Source of the DNA: Mantamonas sphyraenae
Lineage: Eukaryota; CRuMs; Mantamonadidae
DNA: 64,000 bases
NCBI GenBank assembly: GCA_026936335.1
Contig: JAPMXV010000035.1
Location: 124,001 to 188,000, forward strand
Direction: 5' to 3'
A program made the translations under genes and the position numbers. Below are positions 23,501 through 32,376 of the stretch, in pieces; position 1 is the stretch's first letter; each line of letters begins with the position of its first letter. A model generated the notes under the pieces. The model saw nothing but the letters and a program-made list of their open reading frames with translations. It was not told where the DNA came from and made no database searches.

Positions 23501-24559
23501 GGGACCAGGTCGTTGCTGGGAGGCGTAAAAGGTGGAGCTGGGACGCACGGCCCAGCTGCGATCGCTGGGGTCGTACACGACACTGTAAATCCACATGTCG
23601 TACGAAATCAGTGCAAAGATGCCATGTTTGCGTCCGTCCGACAGGGTGTGTTGTGCGAGCAGCACCGAGTCAACAAAGCCCCAGCGGCTATTTGTGTTGT
23701 CCGGGTTCGTGGCCGCCACAGACAATTCCACCTTGCCTGTGGCCATGGACAACACCTCCACGAAACCGTATCGGCACACGAGGATGTGCTTGGTGCCCGT
23801 AAGTGGCTCCAAGGGCGTGTAGTAATAGTAAGGTGAGGGGTCACGTTCGCCTTCAGCAAACACAGGGAAGCCGTAGGTCCACTTGACCGCCCCCGAGGTC
23901 AGATTGAAGCCCATCAATCCACGTGAGTACGTATTGCCATTCTCGTTGTTGTTGTTGTTGGTACGGTAGTCCCTCGGGGTGGTGCCGACACGCCGCAACA
24001 CTTGTGCGCCCACCACCCCCACGTCCAGGGCTCGGTCTGCCAACAGCGACGGCGTGTGGAACTCGTGCAGTTCGTCGTTGGCGTCCAGGTTCAGTGTCTT
24101 GCGCAACTGTGTGAACAAATCGCCCCCTGCGGGTGTGGGTGGGGTGGGTGTGTGCCGGTTGAGTGGGGTGGGTGGAGGGTGGGGGGGGTTGGGATGTCAG
24201 TGAGCCCACCGCGCCTCAAGCGAACAAACCCGTTTAGATTCATGCACGGTGGTGCATGCGTGCAGAGAGTGCCACACACACACACTATGGATGATGGGGA
24301 TGTGTGTGGCGGTGTGTGTGCTGGAGGTGCGTGGTCTGAAATGGGTGCGGGTGTGTCGGGGGCAGGAGGCGGAAAACGCAGCAAGAAACGCACCTGGCGT
24401 TCTCACATCGGCGGCGCCTGCAATGTACGCCAGGCCTTGGAGACCATAGCGAGACGGAGAGGCCGACGGAAAGAAGATTTCGTCGGTTTGGCCGAGTGCA
24501 GGCACGACACTCATCATCGCCAACAGCAGTGCCATCAGCGCCACTGGGAACCTCGTCAT
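20581..24559 (-). CDS. Beta-propeller ectodomain, polytopic receptor-like protein (probable frameshift)
   Basis: The exons are 24394-24559 and 20581-24126. The first exon gives a clear signal peptide (VALMALLLAMMSVVPALG). About 500 extracellular residues follow, with repeats like those of PQQ/WD propellers (RAYSLQDGRQLWQTTLDAG, MGFNLTSGAVKWTYG) and many sequons. A short Cys-rich EGF-like piece (GTDCLNCVDGFYFLGGSCQAC) leads into about eight membrane helices, with a layout like TRP-type or orphan receptors of protists. At about 21370-21373 the frame changes at a GGG run. The second frame gives a Cys cluster (GSCCGCNSCAVF) and four more helices, ending at 20581. Removing one G yields 1236 residues. 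The alternative is two genes: one ending at 21293, and a four-helix protein starting at the ATG at 21270. No ligand or ion specificity can be read from the sequence. Confidence 0.72.
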
Positions 24560-24811
24560 CGCCGCCAAGAGAAAAGTTGTGTTGGCATGGTGAGTGCACC
24601 ATGCATGAAGGGGATATGTGTGAAGAGGGGAAAGAGCGTGTGGATTGGGGGGCAGGGGAATAGGTGGTTGGTGGTGTGGACACCCTGGTGGTGCGGGAGA
24701 GAGAGGGAAGGAAAAAGGGGGCCGGTTCGCTTGGGGGGAGGAATCGATCCAAGCAAGTTTCCGCACGCAAACAACACTGCACACAACACTGACACGGAAG
24801 GTGACACGTGC

Positions 24812-25195
24812 ATGCGAAAGGCTGTGCAATTCCTGTTGTTGATTTCCCGTCAGGGAAAGACACGGCTGTCAAAGTGGTACATCACAGAGACAAACAAGGC
24901 CAAAGCGAAGATCGTCCGCGAGGTGACCAACACGGTGTTGAGCCGCCCGCAGAAGCTGTGCAACTTTGTCGACTACAAGGGCCAGAAGCTCATCTACAAG
25001 AGGTGCGTTGACATGCGTTGGAGACATTGTGAACGGCTGTGGATGTTTGTGTGCGACCGCAGGGCCTCCGGGAGGGCTTCGTTTTTCCCCGAGGGAGAGC
25101 AGCTGGGCCCAAAGGACAGCCCCGATTTGCAACACTGGCTGACACCACTCTCTGATCCCTTGCACACCTGCTCTCACGTGTGTCCCGTTGCTGTG

Positions 25196-25226
<31 letters not shown>

Positions 25227-25501
25227 ATGCGAGTTTGTACTTTGTGACGTGTGTGGACAAGGACGACAACGAGCTGTTGACGTTGGAAATCATCCACCAT
25301 TTCGTGGAGGTGCTGGACCGCTACTTTGGCAACGTGTGTGAACTCGACCTCATCTTCAACTTCCACCGCGCCTACTTTATCCTGGACGAGATGCTGATTG
25401 CCGGCGAGTTGCAAGAGAGCTCCAAAAAGAGCATCCTGCGGATGATTGCCGCCCAGGACGCGTTGCAGGAGAATCCCAACGAGGAGAAGATTGAAATCTA
25501 A
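24812..25501 (+). CDS. AP1S: AP-1 clathrin adaptor sigma subunit
   Basis: This is the small subunit of the heterotetrameric clathrin adaptor that sorts cargo at the trans-Golgi network and endosomes. The exons are 24812-25002 and 25225-25501, giving 155 residues, the normal sigma length. The family sequence is plain: LLISRQGKTRLSKWY near the start, then KLIYKRYASLYFV across the splice junction, and FNFHRAYFILDEMLIAGELQ. The spacing and the LLISRQGK/YASLYF pattern favour AP-1 over AP-2 or AP-3 sigma, though this rests on memory of the families. The start gives a slightly longer N-terminus (MRKAVQF) than usual. The single intron consists largely of CA repeat that runs directly into the acceptor. 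Confidence 0.93.
25196..25223. repeat. CA microsatellite at the AP-1 sigma acceptor
   Basis: About 14 CA units run directly into the splice acceptor of the AP-1 sigma intron (CACACAG then GTATGC). The usual polypyrimidine tract is replaced by CA repeat, a pattern seen in several other introns of this window. Confidence 0.9.
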
Positions 25502-25548
25502 TGATGATTGGACACATGAAACCCCCCCCCGCGCATTTGTACACTGCT

Positions 25549-26123
25549 TCATTCCTTGGACTTGATCAATGCATCCAGCTCCTCGTTCAGGCGTTTGGCG
25601 ACGTATTCCTGCAGCAGCGGGGGATCAGCCGGCACGCTGCACGACACATACACTGGACACTCGTACTTTGTGGCTGAGAGAACCGTGTGTGATGGATGAT
25701 GGGTGGGTAAATGGGATGTCCCCGTGGGGATGTGTTGGTGGTGGTGGTGTGAGTGAGTGAAACGAGGCACGAGGGAGGACGGGGGGGTGGGGAGAAGGGC
25801 GACGGGGGGAAGGTCCCTTTGCCCTCGCACGACATACACAGATGACGAGACAGAGTGTCCGACGGGGTGTCGTCGTTGGAGGCGGCCATGAGCTTGGTGG
25901 AGACGACTGTGTTGTCGACAGAGTTGATGAGAGAGAGGGAAAGCTCGGAAAAGGCAAGATCGGAGGAGGAAACCCAGACGAGGAAGCTGTCCTTAAGGAC
26001 AACGATTTGGTAGAAGAGAGGCACATCCATGCACTGGTCGTTGTACGTGTGCATTGCATACTGTGGCTCTTCAAACTCGGGCAGGGACTCCTGGGTCAGC
26101 CCCGTGGAGGTGGAAGAAGTCAT
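25549..26123 (-). CDS. PSMG4: Proteasome assembly chaperone 4
   Basis: PSMG4 (Pba4 in yeast) pairs with PSMG3 and helps build the alpha ring of the 20S proteasome in the cytosol. Two exons, 25838-26123 and 25549-25673, encode 136 residues, close to the human length of about 123. Recognisable stretches are KDSFLVWVSSSD, SLINSVDNTVVSTKLM, DTLSRHL next to the splice junction, and YECPVYVSCSVPADPPLLQEY. These follow the human order of strand, helix and strand. The intron is rich in homopurine and pyrimidine runs. The gene converges on AP-1 sigma (47 bp between stops) and diverges from the next gene (54 bp between starts), so the whole unit is tightly packed. Confidence 0.87.
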
Positions 26124-26177
26124 CCTGCGCTGCCTCCACCACCGCACAACATCCCCCCATTCACAGACACGACAAGC

Positions 26178-26845
26178 ATGAAGCGAGGGAGTGTGGCTGT
26201 GCATGCGCTGCTGCTGTTGGCACTGTGTCTTTTGTGCTTGCTGCCGAGTGGCCAGGGCGATGCTGAGGACCAGCTGGACGACCTTGTGAACGAGATTGGC
26301 GAGTTGGCACGCACCATCTGCTACAAGGTGGCCACTACAGCCAAGCGCAAGGAGATGTGCATCGACGTCGACAACATTGTGGAAACCGTGTTTGGTAAGG
26401 GCAAGCGCAGACAGAGTGTGAAGCTGGTGGGGGGAGAGGCGGGCGGAAACACACCTGACACACACACACACACACCTCGCTTCTACAGACCACGACCACG
26501 ACCGCATGCTGCCGTTCCTTTCGACATCACAGGGCGAGTTCTGGGAGACAGCACAGACTGAGCCGTACAGGTCGCATCTGGTAAGTGTGGGGGGTAAGGA
26601 GGAGGTGTGAGGGTGGGGAGGGGTGTGCTGACGTCAACGTTGCACCGCATGGCACACACGCCACAGCACCAAATGCTGGCAGAGGCATCCAAGATGCTGT
26701 TCCACACAAAGAACTCGACACGAGTGGATAAGTATCTGCGCAAGGAGTTCTTCCAGTGGCTTCTGGAGACGGCGCTGAAGAAACCCGGCTGGGGCAAAGA
26801 TCCGAAGAAGCAGAAACGTAGGTGGATTCCCACTCCAGAGAGACA

Positions 26846-26884
<39 letters not shown>

Positions 26885-27217
26885 GACGCACACACTGACA
26901 CGAGGTTGTCCTGCACGCATACATGCGCAGAGGGAGGAATGCCCGGGATGCCGCCTGGGATGCCAGGAGGCATGGGTGGAGGCATCCCCAACCTGCCCAA
27001 GAACTTCAACACGAAGAATCTGCCGGACAACATCCGGGCAGCAGTGGAAGCCAAGATGGCACAGGCCAAAGCGGCGGAGAATTCGCTGTACAAGTACGAT
27101 CCAACCACATACGTGCCTGCGGACGAGATCAACGAAGACGACACCACCCAGGCAGCAGCAAACAAGGACAGCGATGCAGATAGCGACGACGAGGATCGAA
27201 GCAAGACGGAACTGTGA
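26178..27217 (+). CDS. Predicted ER-lumenal protein with C-terminal KTEL
   Basis: I do not recognise the family. The four exons are 26178-26394, 26489-26580, 26667-26817 and 26931-27217, all in frame, giving 248 residues. The first 26 residues are a strong signal peptide (ALLLLALCLLCLLPSGQG). The mature part is helical and has two Cys (TICYK, EMCID) that could pair. A Met/Pro/Gly-rich spacer (GGMPGMPPGMPGG) follows, then an amphipathic region, an acidic stretch and a final KTEL. That tetrapeptide resembles the KDEL retrieval signal, so retention in the ER lumen is the likely fate. Its role there is unknown. Intron 3 contains a long GA repeat. Confidence 0.78.
26849..26882. repeat. GA microsatellite in an intron of the KTEL-tailed gene
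   Basis: About 17 GA units lie just after the donor site of the third intron of the gene at 26178-27217. No coding role is seen. Confidence 0.9.
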
Positions 27218-27339
27218 TTGATGAGATGGCATGGACTTTTTGGAATGAGGGAAGGGAAAAGGGGGGGGAAGGGGAGGTTTTTGACAATGGAAACGCGACG
27301 CAACACAACGCAACTCCCCCCACCGGCTCCTCTTGCGGC

Positions 27340-29050
27340 ATGAGTGATCAGGCACAGGCGTCTGCATCGACACCTGCGGTGGATATGTCCAGTGTGCGAC
27401 TGTCATACACCACCCATTCACGCAAGCAGCACTTTCACCGCGAGCACCAGCTGATGAACGTGCCGCTTCTCTCGGAGCTGTGTCTGAATGTGATGATCGA
27501 AAACTTTGAGGGTGAGTGCACTCTGTGAATGAAAGAATGGGAGGGGGGATGGGGATGGGGATGGAGCATGGTCCACATGGCATGCGTGGTACGCGTGTGT
27601 GTGTGTGTGTGGGTGTGTGAGAGCGAAAGAGAGGAGGGAGGAGGTTGGCTGCTGACCGTTACCCACGGGACTGCCCCACAGAGTATCCCATCACCCTGAA
27701 GGACCTGTTGCCCAAGCATCGCAACCGAATTGTGAAGGAGTTGCCCATCTCGCTGCCATTGGAGCTGTCTGCGGTGGAGATCGACGACGAGGCGTACTGG
27801 CAGCGTGCGGCGGAGCACCGTTGGCCCAACAACCAACCCAAGGAGCACGGCACCTCCTGGAAGCGCCTGTACTTTGAACGCCACGTCCAAGAGCTGGTGG
27901 AAAACTTTGACCCGCATCTGGTGCTGTACAACATTGGCAGTAGCAGTAGCAGTAGCAGCAGCAGCAGCAGCAGTAGCAGCAGCAGTGGCGGCGGAGGCAA
28001 GGGCAAACGCGTAGGGATCTCTGGCCGCAGCGGCGGTGGAAACAGCAGCGGGAGCTCGACAAGCGGAGAGGAGGAGACGAAAGAGGAGGGATTGACGCAA
28101 CAGGAGCTGTTGAAGGAGATGGAAATCAGCAAGGACCACGTGTACAGCCTGACGCTGCGACAACTTGTGTCGCACATGGACATTGGCATCCTCATGCATG
28201 CCCTACCCAACCTCTACGAACTCAACCTCACATATGGAGTGGTTGAAGCCGGCGAAAGCTTCGACTGGAGCCTGTTTGGCATGCGTCTGCGCGACTGCCA
28301 TCACATGGCAAAGATGCTTCGCACCACAGAGACCCTCACCGTCCTCAACCTCAGCAACAACGCAATGGACGACGAGCGCTTCCGAATTATTTGCACAGGG
28401 TTGCTTCTCAACCAGACTCTGACCGAACTTGGTGCGTGAGGATTGCCGCCCCCGCCGCCCTGGGCCCCGTTGATCCATGTCACCCACACACACACGCTCA
28501 CACCCACCCCCTCTCTCTCTCTCTCTCTCTCTCTCCAATCGCTTTCCACACAGATTTTTCACACAATCTCATTGGAGACAGCGGTGCACGTGCAGTGGCC
28601 CGCGTGCTGGTGACCCCCAACTGCCTGGTGAACCTGAATCTGTGCGGCAACCAAATCGACACGCAGGGGGGCAAAGCGCTCGGGGCGGCGCTGAAGAAGA
28701 ACAACACACTGATGGCGTTGAACCTTCGCATGAACCAGCTCAAGGACAAGGGCGTCAAGCTTGTGCTGGAGGGACTCAAGAGCAACACCTCGCTGACGCA
28801 GTTGAACATCTCCTCCAACCAGATGGAGGTGGATGCCTCCAAGAGTCTGGGTTCCCTCTTCAAGATGAACAGCACCCTGACCAGCATCGACCTCTCGGGC
28901 AACAGTGACATCAAGGAGGACGGCGGCAAGCACATCCGCGACGCCCTCGAGTTTAACCGTTCCATCAAACACCTCGACCTGCGCAACGACGACATTGGCC
29001 AAGACAACGAAAACACAATTGCCGCACAGCTCAAGGGGCAAACTGTGTGA
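27340..29050 (+). CDS. TCTE1: Dynein regulatory complex subunit 5 (TCTE1/FAP155)
   Basis: DRC5 is a leucine-rich-repeat subunit of the nexin-dynein regulatory complex that links axonemal doublets and controls ciliary bending. The exons are 27340-27511, 27682-28431 and 28554-29050, giving 472 residues. The N-terminal half has the family block RLYFERHVQELVENFDPHL and a Ser/Gly insert made by an AGC repeat. The diagnostic segment is LPNLYELNLTYGVVEAGESF, followed by FGMRLRDCHHMAKML, which matches animal TCTE1 closely in my recollection. About seven LRRs follow (FSHNLIGDSGARAVARVL, LNLRMNQLKDKGVKLVLEGL), and the last unit ends at a capping helix. Its presence shows the organism builds motile cilia. 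The last intron ends in a CT repeat. Confidence 0.92.
28510..28534. repeat. CT microsatellite in the last DRC5 intron
   Basis: About 12 CT units sit 17 bp before the acceptor of the last DRC5 intron, where they serve as a pyrimidine tract. Confidence 0.88.
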
Positions 29051-29081
29051 CACACAATGGAAAGCACTTGTTCTTCTCTGG

Positions 29082-30005
29082 TCACTCGCTGGTCTCCAGC
29101 TCCTTCACCAGCTCACGCGTCCTCTTGGTCACATCCTTGGCAGCTGCTGCATGCATGCCCTGGTTCTTCATGCTGACCAGGTAATACGGCAGATTCCACG
29201 CAGACTCCATGGCCACATCCGCCACAGTTTGCCTCTCTTCGTTCTGCCCCGCCTGTGCCTCAAGCACCTTCTCCCTGGCCTTGTCCAGCAACGAACGGTA
29301 ACTGCGGATCCTATCCATGCGTTCCCTTGACTCGCTGCTCATGTGTGCCCGTCGTTCCAGCCTGTGCACCTCCAGCTCCAGTCGTCCCGTTGTCTGCTTC
29401 ATGCCCAACGCCTCTGCCTGTACACTCTCCAGCTCCTTGTCCAGCTTACTCTCTGCATTCACCAGCATCCTCACCTCTGAGAATTGCTGGCTCTGTGAAT
29501 GACAAAAACGGGAAGCCAGGTGTGACTCGTTGTCAGCAGCAGCCCCGCGGGCGCGCGCGCGAAATCCCTTCACACACCCTCTCTCGCCCTCACCACCTCA
29601 CTCACTCACATGCTCTTTCATCAGGTTGCGCGCAAGATTCTCAAACGTAATGAGATGCGTGCGTGTGTCATATGTCTCGTGTGTGCGCCGATACCCGTCC
29701 AGACTCTCTTCAAAGTAGTGCTGCACAACCTCCATCGGATCATACCGGTTCTGCCCCATGTCCAACGGCACCGTCGAGTCTCCCACATGTGTCGTCCTCC
29801 CACGCGTCCTTTTGTGTCCTCCCTTGCTCCCTCTCTTTCCTTTGCTCCTCTGCCCACTCCTGCTCTCCCCTGCTGACGTGCTTTGTACAATCCTCATGCT
29901 GCTGCTACTGCTGCTGCTGCTGCTCACTGTCCTGCTCTCTTCCATCGCTTGCTCCGCTTGCTGTGCATACCGCTGCGCCTGCTGCTCCGCAAACTCCGTC
30001 ACCAT
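29082..30005 (-). CDS. Unrecognised coiled-coil protein
   Basis: Two exons, 29610-30005 and 29082-29492, encode about 268 residues. The N-terminal part is Gln/Ser-rich and then basic. From FEESLDGYRRTHETYDTR onward the protein is predicted to be nearly all helix. It has heptad-like runs such as AESKLDKELESVQAEALG and SYRSLLDKAREKVLEAQAG, and ends in RELVKELETSE. The start is uncertain. The open frame continues upstream to about 30050 (HRTNRVIARPASS), which may be coding from an additional 5' exon with an acceptor near 30050. The ATG at 30005 is the conservative choice. It converges on DRC5, with only 31 bp between the two stop codons. No family was recognised. A ciliary or centrosomal role would fit such a protein but is not shown. 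Confidence 0.7.
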
Positions 30006-30224
30006 GCTGCTGGCTGGCCGGGCAATCACCCGATTCGTTCTGTGCGAAAAATTTGGCGCCAAAACGTCGCACGTGTCAGCCACACATGCTTCTCACACAA
30101 CCGTCCACGCGCATCCTCCCGTCTCACAACCCATCCATGTTCATCCTCCACCTACTTTAGTTTCCGCCTCTCCCGGCGGGCGGACATTGTGGGGGTTTTA
30201 CTTTTGCCTGCGCTCGCGCACACT

Positions 30225-31706
30225 TCACAGCGCTCCACTGCTCGGCACATGTGTCGAGGCACGCTCGTGACGCAGCTGCGAGTAGGCCACAGCAATGGCA
30301 ACAATGCCAGCGATGGAGGTGATGATGAACGTGGACTGGAAGCAGTCGACACCTGTGCAGATGTGGGTGTGGGCGCCGGCGGGCACGTGTGCATCGTAGA
30401 TCTCGCCCGAGACAAAGCCAAAGCCAAACACGCCAAAGGCACCGCCAAGCACGGCCAAACCGTAGTTGAGACCCAGCTTGGAGACGGGAAACTCCAGCGA
30501 CAGGATGGTGGGCACGATGGAAAAGAAGATGCCATAGGCGGAGCCCACAAAGACACACACAATTGGAAGCAGCTGCAGAGGTTCGATGAGAGCCAACACA
30601 TGGCCAATGGTCACCGAAATGGCGCTGATGAGCAGAAATGTGGACTTGGGCACCGAGGCAAACGCGTCGGTGAGCAACCCTGCCAACAAACGTCCCAGGA
30701 ACGAAAACAGGCTGATCAGAACCACCAGAATGTCCTGTGAGCCGTGCTTGCCACCCAATGAGATGACCATGGAGCCCACGTTGTTGATGACAAACACCGC
30801 CGAGCCGACAATGAGGAAGAAGAGGAAGAACACACGCCAGAACACCACCGAGCGGAACACCGCAAAGAATTCACGAAAATCAAACCGGTTCTGCTGTGTC
30901 TCCACCTCCTCCTGCTGCTGCTCCTGCTGCTGCTGCTGCTGCGTCCTGGACCCACCACCGGTGTGGTTGTCTGTTGTGGATGCGAGCGCACTCTTCTCGT
31001 CGGCGGCCTCTGCGTCGTCGTCAAAGGCCTTGTAGTTGGTGGACACATTGCGGGGCATGACACGCAGCGTGAGTGCGCCCAGGATGCCCGCCGAGGCGGT
31101 GCAGAAACACATAAAGAGCAGAAAGGGGCCCACGTGCGTGTGTGCAAAGGCGGCCTCAAAGATCTCGGTAAAGAGAGAGGCACTGAGTCCAAAGCAGGCA
31201 ACCATGATGCCCACCACCTTGCCACGATCCCTGCTGGGGAAATTCTTGACGTTTGTTACCAGGGAAGCGATGTACAGGCCGTGGTTGCCCTGGCCAATCA
31301 CAAACGTGAACACACACAGCAGCGCAACGGGCGGCACAAACAGACGCATGAAGGAGGCATACACGCAGAAGTAACCCACAGCCACGAGGCATGCGGCAAC
31401 AGTCGAGGTGAAGACGACGCCAAACTGGTCGTGCAGGGCGCCAATCAGCGCGCCACTGAATACACCGATGTTGCCAAAGCTGGCCACAGTGGAAATCTGG
31501 CTCTGGGACAGCGACAGCGCATGCTTGAGCGAGGGTCCGTAAATGGAAAACGCGTACAGCGAGCCAGCGTTCAGTTGCATGATGACGCCGATGACAAAAA
31601 GGCGAATGTATCGCAGGGCATCCGATTTGTCAAACGCACGCCCCTCCAGGTCGCTGAGACCTGGCACGACACTTCGCAGGCATTTGTTTCCTGCGTGTTC
31701 ACTCAT
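30225..31706 (-). CDS. MFS transporter, nodulin-like type
   Basis: This is a single-exon gene of 493 residues with twelve predicted membrane helices in two bundles of six. A cytosolic loop (about residues 225-265) contains a run of Gln. The N-terminal bundle has the pattern of nodulin-like and plant NFD4-type members (QLNAGSLYAFSIYGPSLKHA, then ISTVASFGNIGVFSGALIGA). It also has the MFS loop signature in a degenerate form, and FPSRDRGKVVGIMVACFGLS after helix 4. The second bundle includes LVVLISLFSFLGRLLAGLLTDAF. The substrate cannot be told from the sequence; related proteins have been linked to monocarboxylates or metals, but that is not a prediction here. The gene is divergent from 5-oxoprolinase, with 96 bp between start codons. 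Confidence 0.87.
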   Translation of the reverse strand: MSEHAGNKCLRSVVPGLSDLEGRAFDKSDALRYIRLFVIGVIMQLNAGSLYAFSIYGPSLKHALSLSQSQISTVASFGNIGVFSGALIGALHDQFGVVFTSTVAACLVAVGYFCVYASFMRLFVPPVALLCVFTFVIGQGNHGLYIASLVTNVKNFPSRDRGKVVGIMVACFGLSASLFTEIFEAAFAHTHVGPFLLFMCFCTASAGILGALTLRVMPRNVSTNYKAFDDDAEAADEKSALASTTDNHTGGGSRTQQQQQQEQQQEEVETQQNRFDFREFFAVFRSVVFWRVFFLFFLIVGSAVFVINNVGSMVISLGGKHGSQDILVVLISLFSFLGRLLAGLLTDAFASVPKSTFLLISAISVTIGHVLALIEPLQLLPIVCVFVGSAYGIFFSIVPTILSLEFPVSKLGLNYGLAVLGGAFGVFGFGFVSGEIYDAHVPAGAHTHICTGVDCFQSTFIITSIAGIVAIAVAYSQLRHERASTHVPSSGAL

Positions 31707-31802
31707 GGGATGAGTGTGGAGGAATGGAGTTGACAGAGAAATCGGGGCGAGGGTTGCATCCACCCACGCAGCAAAACCAAACTCAGACATCCTCACACGA
31801 AC

Positions 31803-32345
31803 ATGAGCGACAACGACGAACGCACTTTTTGCTTTGCCATTGACCGTGGAGGCACGTTTACAGACGTGTACTGCTTTGTAAGTGGCCAATGGGGCCCGTG
31901 TGGAAGGGGGGGTCAAGCCGGAATGGAAGACAAAGACTTTTCCTGACACCGCCCGCACAACGGCAATACACAGAGCCCGCAATCGCCCGGATGGAGCCGC
32001 ACGATGAAACTGCTGTCGGAGGATCCGGAGAACTATGTAGACGCACCGCGGGAGGGGATTCGGAGGATTTTGGAGGAGGAAACCGGTGTGGCGCAGGACA
32101 AGAGCTGCGTGGACAGCACTCGCATCGAGTGGATCCGCATGGGAACAACTGTGGCCACCAATGCACTGCTGGAACGCAAGGGCGAACGTGTGGCGCTGTT
32201 CATCACAGCAGGGTTTGAGAACCTGCTTCAAATCGGAAACCAAGCGCGGCCGTTCATCTTTGATCTGGAAATCGTCAAACCCGACCTACTTTACGAGCAG
32301 GTGGTGGAAGTGAACGAGCGGGTGCAACTGGTTGGGCAAAGCGTG

Positions 32346-32376
<31 letters not shown>

